The translations under genes and the position numbers were made by a program. This document shows positions 8,430 to 18,288 of a stretch of DNA of 33,405 bases, one piece after another. The notes under the pieces were generated by a model. The model did no database searches and was not told where the DNA came from. It saw only the letters and a list, made by a program, of their open reading frames with translations. The DNA comes from an uncultured Sphingomonadaceae bacterium. Lineage in GTDB: Bacteria; Pseudomonadota; Alphaproteobacteria; Sphingomonadales; Sphingomonadaceae. Within the stretch, counting starts at the first letter, position 1. Each line of letters starts with the position of its first letter. The stretch is from positions 1-33,405 of the forward strand of contig CAMLKX010000002.1 of the NCBI GenBank assembly GCA_946480515.1, in the 5' to 3' direction.

Positions 8430-10082
8430 TCAGACCGCCGGGCTACCCTGGCCGGAGCCTGGCGGGTTCCGCGGCGGGTCAAGCGGATCACGTTCGTCTA
8501 CGCCCGGGATCCCCGGCTCGATGTCATGGATCTCGGGCTCGTGGACTTCCACCAGTCCGCGGCCGAGATGACTGTGCCGGCGGCTGTAGCCGAAATAGAC
8601 CAGCAGCCCGAACACCGCCCAGGCGGCGAACAGGGTGAGCGTGTAGCTGCCGAGCATGAAGAACAGATAGACCGTGCCGATCATCGCCAGCGGGGCGACC
8701 AACCATACCACGGGCGTTCTGAACGGCCGGTGCCGATTGGGCTCGACCCGGCGCAACACGAGCACGGCGATCGCCACCATGAAGAAGGCGAACAGCGTGC
8801 CCGAGTTCGAGATGTCCGCCAGAGCTCCGACCGGGAACAACGCGGCGAACAGCGCGACGAAGATGCCTGTCGTGATCGTCACGACGTGCGGCGTGTGGAA
8901 TCGCGGATGGATCCGGCTGAACGCTTCCGGCAGCAGCCCATCCCGGCTCATCACGAAGAAGATGCGGGTCTGTCCGTACATCATCATCAGCACGACCGAG
9001 GGAAGCGCGAGGCCTGCCGCGAGACCGACGAGATTGCCGATCTGCCGCCAGCCGATCTCCCGCAAAGACCAGGCCAGTGCTTCCTTGGAGCAGACCACGG
9101 CTTCGGTTGCCTGCCCGGCGCAGGCGGCAGCAAATTCGGTACTTCCGGGCGCGATCCCCGTGCCATCTGGATTAAGCAGCGGCTGCGCTCCGACGCTTCC
9201 GATCACCCCGCTGGCGACCAGCAGGTAGAAGATCGTGCAGATTGCAAGCGAGCCGATCAGCCCGATCGGCATGTTGCGCTGCGGGTTGCGAGTCTCTTCG
9301 GCAGCGGTCGAGACCGCATCGAAACCGACATAGGCAAAGAAGATCGACGCTGCCGCCGCCGAGATGCCCGCAAACCCAAGCGGCGCGAAGGGCGTGAAAT
9401 TCTCGTCGTTCATCACCGGCAGCGCCAGGACGATGAAGGCCGTCAGCGCCGTGATCTTAACCACCACGAGGGTCGAGTTGACCCACGCGCTCTCCTTTGT
9501 GCCGATGACCAGCAACCAGGTGACAAGCAGCGCGATGATGAATGCGGGCAGGTTGATGAAGCCGCCGGTCGCGATTGCGGTCCGGATCGCTTCGGTTTCA
9601 GCCGCTCCGAAGGTCAGCTGAACTTGCGCAACCAATGCGTTAGCGTTGACCAGCGCGACCGGAAGCTCGATCCCGAGATATTCCCGAAGCAAGCCAACGA
9701 AGTAGCCGGACCATCCCACCGCGACCGCTCCGGCGGCCACCGCATATTCGAGGCACAAGGCCCAGCCGACCATCCAGGCGAGTGGCTCGCCCATCACCGC
9801 ATAGCTGTAGGTGTAGGCCGAGCCCGAGACCGGCACCATCGACGACATTTCCGCATAGCAAAGCGCAGCGACGGCGCAGACCAGCCCCGCGATCACGAAG
9901 CTGAGGAGCATTCCCGGCCCAGCCTTTTGCGCCGCCTCCGCGGTCAGCACGAAGATGCCGGTGCCAATAATCGCGCCGACGCCGAGCATGGTGAGCTGGA
10001 ACGCGCCGAGTGAGCGGTGAAGCGCCTTCTTCTCCGCGGTGGCAAGGATCGCGTCGAGTGGTTTGATCCGGTCGAACAGCAT
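8430..10082 (-). CDS. APC-family amino acid permease (cationic amino acid transporter-like)
   Basis: The 550-aa polytopic membrane protein has 12 or more predicted helices. The N-terminal LTMLGVGAIIGTGIFVLTA is the APC helix-1 signature (unwound GxGxxxG, about residues 34-44). FFAYVGFDAVSTAAEETRNPQRNMP matches the helix-6/7 region of CAT-type transporters. A cytosolic Pro-rich tail of about 45 residues ends the protein. It should import amino acids by proton coupling; the precise substrate is unknown. The ATG at 10082 has a good GGGGGA ribosome binding site. It is on the same strand as, and about 80 bp downstream of, the HIT gene, so co-transcription is possible but unproven. Confidence 0.93.
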   Translation of the reverse strand: MLFDRIKPLDAILATAEKKALHRSLGAFQLTMLGVGAIIGTGIFVLTAEAAQKAGPGMLLSFVIAGLVCAVAALCYAEMSSMVPVSGSAYTYSYAVMGEPLAWMVGWALCLEYAVAAGAVAVGWSGYFVGLLREYLGIELPVALVNANALVAQVQLTFGAAETEAIRTAIATGGFINLPAFIIALLVTWLLVIGTKESAWVNSTLVVVKITALTAFIVLALPVMNDENFTPFAPLGFAGISAAAASIFFAYVGFDAVSTAAEETRNPQRNMPIGLIGSLAICTIFYLLVASGVIGSVGAQPLLNPDGTGIAPGSTEFAAACAGQATEAVVCSKEALAWSLREIGWRQIGNLVGLAAGLALPSVVLMMMYGQTRIFFVMSRDGLLPEAFSRIHPRFHTPHVVTITTGIFVALFAALFPVGALADISNSGTLFAFFMVAIAVLVLRRVEPNRHRPFRTPVVWLVAPLAMIGTVYLFFMLGSYTLTLFAAWAVFGLLVYFGYSRRHSHLGRGLVEVHEPEIHDIEPGIPGVDERDPLDPPRNPPGSGQGSPAV

Positions 10083-10163
10083 CCCAATTCCCCCTCTGCC
10101 CTTTAGGAGAGCCTAGCGGCAGATAGGCCCGGTGCAAGAGCGGACTCCCACCGCATGGCGTTA

Positions 10164-10541
10164 TTACCGCGCCAGCATCGGCCCGAGCGGCCCGCCGCCG
10201 AACACGTGAACATGCAGGTGACCGACCTCCTGGCCGGCACGCTTGCCCGTGTTGGCGAGCAGCCGATAACCCTGCACGACCATCCCTTCGCCCCGGGCCA
10301 CTTCACCCACCGCTCGGATGAAGCCGACAATCTCAGCGTCGGAGGCTTTCTGAGAAAAGTCATCCCAGGAGACATAGGCGCCCTTCGGGATCACCAGGAT
10401 GTGCACCGGCGCGAGCGGATGAATGTCATGAAAGGCGAGCGCGTGCTCATCTTCATAGACCTTGTTGCAGGGGAGTTCTCCCCGCAAAATCTTCGCGAAG
10501 ACATTGTTCTCATCATAAGGCTGCGTCGCGTCGATCGGCAT
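10164..10541 (-). CDS. HIT family (histidine triad) protein
   Basis: The 125-aa protein has the histidine triad GHLHVHV (H108, H110, H112; H110 is the expected nucleophile) and the N-terminal DENNVFAKILRGELPCNKVYED block typical of HinT-like nucleotide hydrolases (AMP-amidate or nucleotidyl substrates). The open frame starts 10 codons further upstream, but the ATG at 10541 is preceded by AGGAG at ideal spacing, so that start is chosen. It is divergent from sspB across about 47 bp. Confidence 0.93.
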   Translation of the reverse strand: MPIDATQPYDENNVFAKILRGELPCNKVYEDEHALAFHDIHPLAPVHILVIPKGAYVSWDDFSQKASDAEIVGFIRAVGEVARGEGMVVQGYRLLANTGKRAGQEVGHLHVHVFGGGPLGPMLAR

Positions 10542-10588
10542 GACGACTCCTGCTTGACCGGGAATCTCCACCCGCTACCACGGACCCA

Positions 10589-11068
10589 ATGACCGAGGAA
10601 CCGCCAGAGAGCCTGATTCCCTACGACGAGATCGTGCAGGAGGCTTTGCGGGCCGTGGTTGGCCGGGTGCTTGAGACAGTCGGGGAGTCGGGTGGCCTGC
10701 CTGGCAACCACCACTTCTACATCACGTTCAAGACCCGCGCGGCGGGCGTGGACATCCCGAAGCATCTGGTCGAACGCTTCCCCGATGAGATGACCATTGT
10801 CCTCCAGAACCGCTTCTGGGACCTGAAGGTCGACGATCAGGCTTTTTCCGTCGGGCTGTCCTTCGGCGGCGTTCCGGCCAAGCTGTTCGTGCCATTCGCG
10901 GCCGTCACCGACTTCGTCGATCCAGCCGTCGATTTCAGCCTGAAGTTCCATGCCATCGGCGACCTCGCGCCCGAAGAGCATGAGGATGCGGAGAATGACG
11001 CCCCGGTCGAAGAGCGGGCGGACGACGGCTCAAACGTCGTGTCGGTGGATTTCACCCGCAAGAAGTAG
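10589..11068 (+). CDS. sspB: SspB family protein, ClpXP adaptor (alpha type)
   Basis: The 159-aa protein has an N-terminal substrate-binding domain (about residues 10-125, including NHHFYITFKT and IVLQNRFWDLKV). An acidic disordered linker follows, then a short C-terminal tail, VVSVDFTRKK, that matches the ClpX-binding (XB) tail of alphaproteobacterial SspB. It delivers ssrA-tagged and some native substrates to ClpXP in the cytosol. Length and layout are normal for the family. It has its own upstream region, with fumC downstream on the same strand about 110 bp away. Confidence 0.93.
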   Translation: MTEEPPESLIPYDEIVQEALRAVVGRVLETVGESGGLPGNHHFYITFKTRAAGVDIPKHLVERFPDEMTIVLQNRFWDLKVDDQAFSVGLSFGGVPAKLFVPFAAVTDFVDPAVDFSLKFHAIGDLAPEEHEDAENDAPVEERADDGSNVVSVDFTRKK

Positions 11069-11176
11069 GCGGGTTGCCGGCTCGGCCCTGCTTGTCACCC
11101 GAACCGATTTCGCGCAGGGCAGCGCCGCTCCATTTTGGATGCGAACCATAATCAACGAGATGTCACAGGGGACCAC

Positions 11177-12568
11177 ATGACAAATCATCGCTCGGAGACG
11201 GACAGCTTCGGACCGATCGAGGTGCCATCGGATTGCTACTGGGGCGCGCAAACGCAGCGCTCGATCGGCAACTTCCCCTTTGGACCCAACGAGCGGATGC
11301 CAGTCGAGATTGTCCACGCGCTGGGTTTCGTGAAGCAAGCGGCAGCGCGGGCGAATGCGCGGCTGGGGAACCTTGCCCCCGAACTCGCCGAAGCGATCCA
11401 GCAGGCGGCGGGCGAAGTGGCTCGTGGAGACCTCGACAGTCAGTTTCCGCTGGTGATCTGGCAGACCGGCTCGGGCACCCAATCCAATATGAACGCCAAT
11501 GAGGTGATCGCGGGACGCGCCAATGAAAAGCTGGCCGGCAAGCGCGGCGGCAAGGAGCCGGTGCATCCCAACGACCATGTGAACAAGGGACAGTCGTCGA
11601 ACGACAGCTTTCCGACAGCGATGCACATTGCGGCGGCGCGGGCGGTTCAGAAGAAGCTGATCCCGGCAATCCGGATGATTCAGGAACGGCTTGCCGACCA
11701 GGCAAAGCGCTGGGATTCGATCGTCAAGATCGGGCGCACCCATCTGCAGGATGCGACTCCGCTGACGCTCGGGCAGGAATTCTCCGGCTATGCCGAGCAG
11801 ATGGCCGACAATCTGGCGCGCGTCGAAGCGGTGATGCCCCGGCTCCTGCGTTTGGCGCAGGGCGGCACCGCCGTCGGCACCGGGCTCAATGCTCCCAAAG
11901 GCTTTGCCGAGGAGTTCGCGAAGGATGTTGCGAACCTGACTCAGATGCCGTTCACGTCGGCCCCCAACAAGTTTGCGGAGCTGGCGGCTCACGACACTCT
12001 GGTTGAGTTGTCAGGAATCCTGAACACGATCGCGGTCAGCTTGACGAAAATCGCCAACGACATCCGCTTGCTCGGATCCGGGCCCCGTTGCGGTCTCGGC
12101 GAGCTCAAGCTTCCCGAGAATGAACCGGGCAGCTCAATCATGCCGGGTAAGGTCAACCCGACCCAGTGCGAAATGCTGACGATGGTCGCTGCCCAAGTCA
12201 TGGGCAATCATGTGGCGGTGACCGTCGGCGGGCTTCAGGGCCACATGGAGCTGAATGTATTCAAGCCGTTGATCGGCGCGAACGTGATCCGCTCGATCAA
12301 CCTGCTGACGATCGGCATGGAGAGCTTCACCAAGCGCACGCTAGACGGACTGGAACCGGATGAACGGCGCATTTCCGACCTGATGAACCGGTCGCTCATG
12401 CTTGTAACCGCGCTGGCGCCGGAGATCGGCTACGACAACGCCGCCGCGATCGCCAAGCACGCCCACAAGAATGGGCTGACGCTGAAGGAAGCAGGCATTG
12501 AAATGAAGCTGGTCGACGAGGAAACCTTCGATCGCGTCGTCAAGCCGGAGATGATGCTTGGGCGGTAG
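11177..12568 (+). CDS. fumC: Class II fumarate hydratase FumC
   Basis: This oxygen-stable, iron-free fumarase of the TCA cycle converts fumarate to L-malate. At 463 aa it has the exact usual length. The superfamily signature [11 protein letters not shown] lies at residues 318-328, with the catalytic Ser in the mobile loop. [29 protein letters not shown] (B-site region) and [12 protein letters not shown] are all present and intact. The ATG at 11177 has CAGGGG upstream; the open frame begins 14 codons earlier without support. The other TCA enzyme in this window, AcnA, is about 2.3 kb downstream and not in the same operon. Confidence 0.97.
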   Translation: MTNHRSETDSFGPIEVPSDCYWGAQTQRSIGNFPFGPNERMPVEIVHALGFVKQAAARANARLGNLAPELAEAIQQAAGEVARGDLDSQFPLVIWQTGSGTQSNMNANEVIAGRANEKLAGKRGGKEPVHPNDHVNKGQSSNDSFPTAMHIAAARAVQKKLIPAIRMIQERLADQAKRWDSIVKIGRTHLQDATPLTLGQEFSGYAEQMADNLARVEAVMPRLLRLAQGGTAVGTGLNAPKGFAEEFAKDVANLTQMPFTSAPNKFAELAAHDTLVELSGILNTIAVSLTKIANDIRLLGSGPRCGLGELKLPENEPGSSIMPGKVNPTQCEMLTMVAAQVMGNHVAVTVGGLQGHMELNVFKPLIGANVIRSINLLTIGMESFTKRTLDGLEPDERRISDLMNRSLMLVTALAPEIGYDNAAAIAKHAHKNGLTLKEAGIEMKLVDEETFDRVVKPEMMLGR

Positions 12569-12591
12569 GTTCGAAATCCGACCGCGGGTCG

Positions 12592-13149
12592 CTACCCTGA
12601 CTGCCAGGTGCGAAGCCAGTCGCTCGGCGCCAGCAGCATCCAGACGTTCAGGGTTAGATTGTCGCGGATGACGACCAGCGGAACGATCTCGAGGATCCCG
12701 ACCAGAAGCACGGAAGCCCAGAGCGGGAGCTTGCGCGCGGCCAGGAAGCCGACCGCCATCATCGCCACATCGCTCATGCTGTTGAGCACGCTGTCGCCGT
12801 TGTACCCAAGCGCAATCGTCGCCTCGCGATAGCGGGCAATGATCACCGGCGAATTCTCGACGATCTCCCAAGCAGCCTCGATTAGCACGGCAATCAGGAA
12901 GCGCCGTTCGATCGGCAAGCGCTTCCCAACCACCCACAAAGCGGCGTAGAACAGCACTCCGTGGATCACATGGCTTGGGCTATACCAGTCCGCCAGCATT
13001 TGGCTGGTCCGGGCACTCGTCGCCGAATTCACCCACCAGTCCACCGCGCCGCAGGTGCAGATCAGCGGCCGCCCCATAAGCCATAAGATGCCCGCCGACG
13101 CTCCGGCCAGCAGCAACGCGGTTGTGTAGTTGGATTGCTTCCTTGTCAT
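12592..13149 (-). CDS. DUF2585 (UPF0314) family membrane protein
   Basis: This 185-aa integral membrane protein has about four to five hydrophobic segments. The conserved blocks WYSPSHVIHGVLFYAALW, AAWEIVENSPVIIARYR and GYNGDSVLNSMSDVAMM are hallmarks of the DUF2585 family, which is common in Alphaproteobacteria and has no established function. It is convergent with fumC (24 bp apart) and divergent from corA (68 bp apart). Confidence 0.9.
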   Translation of the reverse strand: MTRKQSNYTTALLLAGASAGILWLMGRPLICTCGAVDWWVNSATSARTSQMLADWYSPSHVIHGVLFYAALWVVGKRLPIERRFLIAVLIEAAWEIVENSPVIIARYREATIALGYNGDSVLNSMSDVAMMAVGFLAARKLPLWASVLLVGILEIVPLVVIRDNLTLNVWMLLAPSDWLRTWQSG

Positions 13150-13217
13150 TCTCGGCCCGCTAAGGCCGCCTCACGGACTTGCCAAGCGGTGCCGACTGTT
13201 TGAACAGTCCGTCCGTC

Positions 13218-14198
13218 ATGCTTCGCCTCTACGGACCAGCTTGCGACGGAAGCATCATCGATGCCGCCCATGCCGCATCGCTCCCGGAAGGCGCGACCTG
13301 GATCGATCTTGAGGAGCCGACGCGCGCTGAAGAAAGGCTCGTTGAGCGCTGGCTCGGGCTGGAAATTCCAACCCGCGAGGAAATGGCGGAGATCGAGCCC
13401 TCCAGCCGCCTGTACGAGCAGAATGGCGCGATCTACATGACGCTGTTCACGCTTGCTGGGGTCGAGGAAGGCTCACCGGTCAGCGAGCCGATCGGGTTCG
13501 TGCTGGGCGAGCATCAGCTGGTCACCGTTCGCTATCTGACGCCAAAGCCGATCCGTGCCTTCCAGCAGCATGTCCACCGCGACCCGTCGCTCGCCAGCAA
13601 TGGCGTGACCGTGTTCGTCCGACTGCTGGACGCAATTGTGGATCGGCTCGCCGATGAACTCGAAGCGTCGAGCGCGGAGATCAACCGCATCTCCAGCCAG
13701 ATTTTCCGGCGGAGAGTCGACAATCAACGGCGAAACCAACCGGCGCGCCTGGAGCTGCTGCTGATGCAGATCGGCCGTGCGCAAGATCTACTGTCGCGGA
13801 TCCGGGAAACCGCCGTTAGTGCCAGCCGTCTCGTGTCCTTCTTCAGCGCCTCCTCGAAAATGCAGGAGGCGAGCAGCGGACAGCGGGACCACGTCCAAAG
13901 CCTCAGAACCGACCTCAGCTCGCTGGTCGATCATGCGAGCTTCCTTGGAGACAATTTGACGTTCCTGCTCAATGCGTCGCTGGGGCTCATCAGCATCGAG
14001 CAGAACGCAGCGATGAAGCTGTTTTCCTGGGTCGCGATCGTGTTCCTGCCGCCGACGCTGATCGCCGGCATCTACGGGATGAACTTCGCGCATATGCCGG
14101 AGCTGAACTGGCTGTTCGGATATCCGATGGCGCTGGCGATGATCGTCACCAGCATGATCGCCCCCTATCTCTATTTTCGCCGCAGAGGCTGGCTGTAG
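13218..14198 (+). CDS. corA: CorA family magnesium/divalent cation transporter
   Basis: The 326-aa protein has a long N-terminal cytosolic domain with coiled-coil helices (about residues 140-260). Two C-terminal membrane helices follow (about 268-286 and 302-320), separated by the selectivity motif YGMNF (286-290). This is the canonical CorA pentamer subunit for Mg2+ (also Co2+/Ni2+) uptake in the inner membrane. The ATG at 13218 is chosen over an open frame extending to 13179. The upstream ribosome binding site is weak. The iron-permease-like gene follows 78 bp downstream on the same strand. Confidence 0.93.
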   Translation: MLRLYGPACDGSIIDAAHAASLPEGATWIDLEEPTRAEERLVERWLGLEIPTREEMAEIEPSSRLYEQNGAIYMTLFTLAGVEEGSPVSEPIGFVLGEHQLVTVRYLTPKPIRAFQQHVHRDPSLASNGVTVFVRLLDAIVDRLADELEASSAEINRISSQIFRRRVDNQRRNQPARLELLLMQIGRAQDLLSRIRETAVSASRLVSFFSASSKMQEASSGQRDHVQSLRTDLSSLVDHASFLGDNLTFLLNASLGLISIEQNAAMKLFSWVAIVFLPPTLIAGIYGMNFAHMPELNWLFGYPMALAMIVTSMIAPYLYFRRRGWL

Positions 14199-14276
14199 TC
14201 GGTACAGGTTGCCGCACACCGAGATCGCTCCCTTTCCGAAACGAAACTCAATCGGCGAGAACCGCGTTTCTGACGA

Positions 14277-14810
14277 ATGCCCGAGGGTAACGGCAACAAG
14301 AGCGGCAAAAGTGCGATTGAGCGTATCGGTTGCATGGTGTCCGAATGGGTGGCTGACATTGCCGCTCACCCATATGCGCAGATCGGAATCATCCTGTTCT
14401 GCGCCGCATGGTGGCTGGTTGAGCTGCCGACCGACATCCTGACCGCGGCGCTCTCAATCCTTGCGATCACCCTGACCCAGATGGTTCTCAACCGCCAGAA
14501 TGAGCGGGAGGGGATCGACCATATTCGCGACGTCGCGATGCACGCCAAACTGGATGAGCTGATCATCGCCAAGAAGAATGCGCGCAACGAAATGGCCGGG
14601 ATCGAGGAATTGCAGGAAGAGGATATCCAGGTCCTCAAGGAAGATGTGAAGGAAGAGATTGATCACACCACCGCCGCGGGACTCGGCCCTCCAGAGAAGG
14701 AAGCAGCCAAGCAGGCCGTTGAGGTCGCGGCCGACAAGGCGAAGAAAGAAAGCCGATCGCGCGGCGGGAACAACCGTAAGCAGGCGCGGAGGAGTAGCTC
14801 CAAGGGCTGA
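14277..14810 (+). CDS. Low affinity iron permease family protein
   Basis: The 177-aa protein has two close hydrophobic helices (about residues 34-52 and 54-70). The conserved post-membrane region LNRQNEREGIDHIRDVAMHAKLDELI and ARNEMAGIEELQEEDI is typical of the low-affinity Fe/Cu permease-like family (PF04120). The C-terminal 50 residues are Lys/Arg/Glu-rich and probably unstructured. Iron transport is a family name, not shown; in bacteria the role is uncertain. No ribosome binding site precedes the ATG at 14277. A sigma-EcfG-like element ends only nine bases upstream, so a leaderless transcript or a downstream start (ATG at 14334) is possible. Confidence 0.82.
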   Translation: MPEGNGNKSGKSAIERIGCMVSEWVADIAAHPYAQIGIILFCAAWWLVELPTDILTAALSILAITLTQMVLNRQNEREGIDHIRDVAMHAKLDELIIAKKNARNEMAGIEELQEEDIQVLKEDVKEEIDHTTAAGLGPPEKEAAKQAVEVAADKAKKESRSRGGNNRKQARRSSSKG

Positions 14811-14888
14811 TCGTCGCGGGTTTGTAATCCTTGATTCCCTTGCTAAGGGCGCGGCGCGCCTCACCTTCGCAAGCAACAGGACATCGTG

Positions 14889-17567
14889 ATGATCCCGACC
14901 GGCCAGGACAGCCTTCAGACCCGTTCGACCCTGACGGTCGGCACCAAGCGCTATGCTTACTACTCGCTGGAGAAAGCCTCGGCTGCCCTCGGCGACATCA
15001 GCCGGCTGCCGTTCTCGATGAAAGTCCTGCTGGAGAATCTGTTGCGGTTTGAAGACGGGGTCACGGTGACTCGCGACGACCTCTCGGCAATGGCTGACTG
15101 GCTGAAAGAACGGCAGATCACCCGCGAAATTCAGTATCGCCCCGCCCGGGTGCTGATGCAGGATTTCACGGGCGTTCCGGCGGTGGTCGACCTCGCTGCA
15201 ATGCGCGACGCGATGAAGAATCTTGGCGGTGATCCGCAGAAGATCAACCCGCTGGTTCCGGTTCATCTGGTCATCGACCACAGCGTCATGGTCGATGAAT
15301 TCGGCACCCCGAAGGCGTTCGAGGACAATGTCGCGTTGGAATATGCGCGCAACGCGGAGCGGTATGAGTTTCTGAAATGGGGAAGCCAGGCGTTCGACAA
15401 TTTCAAGGTCGTCCCGCCGGGTACCGGCATCTGCCACCAGGTCAACTTGGAGAACATTGCCCAGACCGTGTGGTCGAGCGAAGACCAGACTGGCGAGACG
15501 GTTGCCTATCCGGACACGCTGGTCGGTACCGACAGCCACACCACCATGGTCAACGGGCTAGGCGTGCTTGGCTGGGGTGTCGGCGGGATCGAGGCCGAGG
15601 CGGCGATGCTCGGCCAGCCGGTCTCTATGCTCATCCCCGAAGTCGTCGGGTTCCGCCTGTCGGGCGAGCTCAAGGAAGGAATCACCGCGACGGACCTGGT
15701 GCTGACCGTGACGCAGATGCTCCGAGCGCGCGGCGTGGTTGGCCGGTTCGTCGAGTTTTACGGACCCGGGCTCGATACGCTGACGCTGGCTGATCGCGCG
15801 ACGATCGCCAACATGGCTCCCGAATATGGCGCGACCTGCGGCTTCTTCCCGGTCGACGAACGCACGATCGACTATCTGAAGCTCACCGGTCGCGATGACG
15901 AGCGGATCGAGCTGGTCCGCGCTTACTGCAAGGCGCAAGGCATGTGGCGCGATGCGTCAACCCCGGATCCGCTGTTCACCGACTCGCTTGAGCTCGACAT
16001 GAGCAGCGTGGAGCCGTCGCTTGCCGGTCCGAAGCGGCCGCAGGACCGCGTGGTGCTGAGCGAGGTGGACGACCAGTTCTGCGAGGAACTGGAGAAGAGC
16101 TACAAGAAGGCGCTTGCGGACCGCGCGCCAGTGGCCGAGGCTGATTACAGCGTTGGCAATGGCGATGTCGTGATCGCCGCGATCACCAGCTGCACCAACA
16201 CATCCAATCCGTCTGTCCTGATCGCCGCCGGGCTGGTGGCGCGCAAGGCACGCGAGAAGGGGCTCACCCGCAAGCCGTGGGTCAAGACCAGCCTCGCTCC
16301 GGGGAGCCAGGTGGTCAGCGAGTATCTCCAGTCGTCCGGGCTCCAGCAGGACCTTGATGCGATCGGTTTCAACCTTGTCGGCTATGGCTGCACCACCTGC
16401 ATCGGCAACTCGGGCCCCCTGCCCCAGCCGATCAGCCAGGCGATCAATGACAACGACCTGGTCGCCGTCAGCGTGCTCAGCGGAAACCGCAACTTCGAGG
16501 GCCGGGTATCCCCCGACTGCCGCGCCAACTATCTCGCCTCGCCGCCCCTGGTTGTCGCCTATGCGCTCAAGGGCACCGTCGCGAGCGACATGGTGTCGGA
16601 GCCGATCGGCAAGGGGAGCGACGGGCAGGACGTGTTCCTCAAGGACATCTGGCCGAGCAATGACGAGGTCCGGGGACTGATCGACAGCCACGTCACCTCC
16701 AATATGTTCCGCTCCCGCTATGCCGACGTTTTCCGCGGCGACGACCGCTGGCGCGCGATCGAAGTGACTGGCAGCGACACCTACAGCTGGCCCGCCGGGT
16801 CCACCTACATCGCCAATCCGCCCTACTTCGAGGGCATGACGATGACTCCAAAGCCGCTGACCGACGTCCACCAGGCGCGTGCGCTGGCGGTGTTCGGGGA
16901 TTCGATCACCACCGACCACATCTCGCCAGCGGGATCGATCAAGGCGTCCAGCCCCGCCGGCCGCTTCCTGCAGGACCATCAGGTCCCGCCGGCCGAGTTC
17001 AACAGCTATGGCGCCCGGCGCGGAAATCATGATGTGATGATGCGCGGCACATTCGCCAACATCCGCATCCGCAACCGCATGCTCGACGGGGTCGAGGGCG
17101 GCTTCACCCGCTACGCTCCAACTGGCGAGACGCAGGCGATCTACGACGCGGCGATGAACTATGCGAACGATGGAACTTCGCTGATCATCCTCGCGGGCAA
17201 GGAATATGGCACCGGGTCATCGCGCGACTGGGCGGCCAAGGGCACGGTATTGCTCGGAGTGAAGGCGGTGATCGCCGAGAGCTTCGAGCGGATCCACCGC
17301 TCGAACCTGGTCGGCATGGGCGTGTTGCCGCTGCAATTCGCCGACGGCGAGTCAGCGACGACTCACGGGCTCGACGGAAGCGAGACCTTTACCATCGAAG
17401 GCATCGCCGAAATCCAGCCGCGCCAGGATGTCGCAGTCAAGGTCACCCGTTCCGACGGAACCGAGGTGACGATCACGGCGCGGTGCCGGATCGACACGTT
17501 CAATGAGCTGGAATATTTCCACGCCGGCGGGATCCTCCACTACGTCCTGAGAAAGCTGGCCGCCTAA
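14889..17567 (+). CDS. acnA: Aconitate hydratase AcnA
   Basis: Aconitase isomerises citrate to isocitrate in the TCA cycle using a [4Fe-4S] cluster. The 892-aa protein has cluster ligands C435 (in TSCTNTSN) and C501/C504 (in [14 protein letters not shown]), [19 protein letters not shown] near the N-terminal domain and [16 protein letters not shown] in the swivelling domain 4, so it is complete. A GTG at 14886 directly precedes the chosen ATG. The upstream region holds a 13-nt GC palindrome (14848-14860). A small membrane protein gene starts 2 bp after the stop and is probably co-transcribed. Confidence 0.97.
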   Translation: MIPTGQDSLQTRSTLTVGTKRYAYYSLEKASAALGDISRLPFSMKVLLENLLRFEDGVTVTRDDLSAMADWLKERQITREIQYRPARVLMQDFTGVPAVVDLAAMRDAMKNLGGDPQKINPLVPVHLVIDHSVMVDEFGTPKAFEDNVALEYARNAERYEFLKWGSQAFDNFKVVPPGTGICHQVNLENIAQTVWSSEDQTGETVAYPDTLVGTDSHTTMVNGLGVLGWGVGGIEAEAAMLGQPVSMLIPEVVGFRLSGELKEGITATDLVLTVTQMLRARGVVGRFVEFYGPGLDTLTLADRATIANMAPEYGATCGFFPVDERTIDYLKLTGRDDERIELVRAYCKAQGMWRDASTPDPLFTDSLELDMSSVEPSLAGPKRPQDRVVLSEVDDQFCEELEKSYKKALADRAPVAEADYSVGNGDVVIAAITSCTNTSNPSVLIAAGLVARKAREKGLTRKPWVKTSLAPGSQVVSEYLQSSGLQQDLDAIGFNLVGYGCTTCIGNSGPLPQPISQAINDNDLVAVSVLSGNRNFEGRVSPDCRANYLASPPLVVAYALKGTVASDMVSEPIGKGSDGQDVFLKDIWPSNDEVRGLIDSHVTSNMFRSRYADVFRGDDRWRAIEVTGSDTYSWPAGSTYIANPPYFEGMTMTPKPLTDVHQARALAVFGDSITTDHISPAGSIKASSPAGRFLQDHQVPPAEFNSYGARRGNHDVMMRGTFANIRIRNRMLDGVEGGFTRYAPTGETQAIYDAAMNYANDGTSLIILAGKEYGTGSSRDWAAKGTVLLGVKAVIAESFERIHRSNLVGMGVLPLQFADGESATTHGLDGSETFTIEGIAEIQPRQDVAVKVTRSDGTEVTITARCRIDTFNELEYFHAGGILHYVLRKLAA

Positions 17568-17569
17568 CG

Positions 17570-17812
17570 GTGGAGCTACTGATCGAGATTGCCGGGTGGG
17601 CGGCGGCGCTGCTGATCCTGGCAGCCTATGCGCTGCTCACCGCCGGCAAGGTCGATGCGCGAAGCCCGCTCTATCAGGGCATGAACGCTGCCGGTGCGAT
17701 CGGTTTCATCATCAACACCAGCGCTCATGGCGCTTGGCCGTCCGCGGCGCTCAATGTCGTGTGGCTAGCGATTGGCGCGGTCGCGCTGGTTAGGATTGTT
17801 CGGCAGCGCTAG
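17570..17812 (+). CDS. CBU_0592-like small membrane protein
   Basis: The 80-aa protein is almost entirely membrane-embedded, with three hydrophobic helices (about residues 5-24, 36-52, 56-75). The pattern AAYALLTAGKVDARSPLYQ followed by a middle helix with GFIINT is that of the small CBU_0592-type family, whose function is unknown. It begins with GTG 2 bp after acnA and overlaps the convergent GNAT gene by 4 bp. The tight spacing to acnA suggests one transcript. Confidence 0.82.
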   Translation: MELLIEIAGWAAALLILAAYALLTAGKVDARSPLYQGMNAAGAIGFIINTSAHGAWPSAALNVVWLAIGAVALVRIVRQR

Positions 17813-18288
17813 AGCGCAGCGAAGGCCTTCGCGTGGGCCACGTCGCCGCGCGGTAGAAGCTTCTCCGTAAGCGGCAGCATCATGAAATACGCGCCGGCAT
17901 AGGGGCTGGTGAACGGACGCGCGGCAGCCACCGAATAGCCGAACCGGCTGTAATAGGCCGGCTCGCCGAGCACGAAGATCGCGTCCCAGCCTTCGCGGCG
18001 CGCACACTCATGCCCAGCCTCGATCAGGCAGGAGCCAATTCCTTGTCGCTGCTGATTTGGAAGAACAGCTATCGGTGCGAGCGCGAGCGCCCGGAACGGT
18101 GCTGTCATCGGCGAGAACAGGATGTGCCCGATGATCCCGCAGTCGCGTTCGGCCGCGAGCTCGACCACGACATCGCCATCGCCGCGCAATTGCTCAACCA
18201 GATTCGCTTCGGCTGGACTTGAAAAAGCCGCAAGCAACAGCGCACGAATTTCCTGATGGTCACTCGGTCCGGCAGTGCGGATGATCAT
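17809..18288 (-). CDS. GNAT family N-acetyltransferase (YhbS-like)
   Basis: The 159-aa GNAT-fold protein has the acetyl-CoA pyrophosphate loop QRQGIGSCLIEAG (motif A, about residues 80-92) and a YhbS-like C-terminal part, GWDAIFVLGEPAYYSRFGY. The acceptor substrate is unknown. Its ATG overlaps the stop of ygfZ (ATGA, 18285-18288), so the two genes are translationally coupled, with ygfZ first. Confidence 0.9.
   Translation of the reverse strand: MIIRTAGPSDHQEIRALLLAAFSSPAEANLVEQLRGDGDVVVELAAERDCGIIGHILFSPMTAPFRALALAPIAVLPNQQRQGIGSCLIEAGHECARREGWDAIFVLGEPAYYSRFGYSVAAARPFTSPYAGAYFMMLPLTEKLLPRGDVAHAKAFAAL

Noticed and set aside
7331..8491. Upstream part of a 498-codon minus-strand open frame ending in the small lipoprotein
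   Set aside because: It is antisense to the adenosine kinase gene, has low-complexity Arg/Gly/Gln composition and no domain. Only the last 111 codons, starting at the lipoprotein signal, are credible.
8526..10013. 495-codon plus-strand open frame opposite the amino acid permease
   Set aside because: The Arg/Asp/Glu/His/Gln-rich translation is the typical shadow of a hydrophobic protein on the other strand. No start signal or family.
14454..15539. 361-codon minus-strand open frame spanning the iron permease-like gene and acnA
   Set aside because: It covers two well-supported genes on the opposite strand and their intergenic region; no motif or start signal.
15957..17030. 357-codon minus-strand open frame inside acnA
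   Set aside because: acnA is complete with all cluster ligands. The antisense frame has no recognisable motif.
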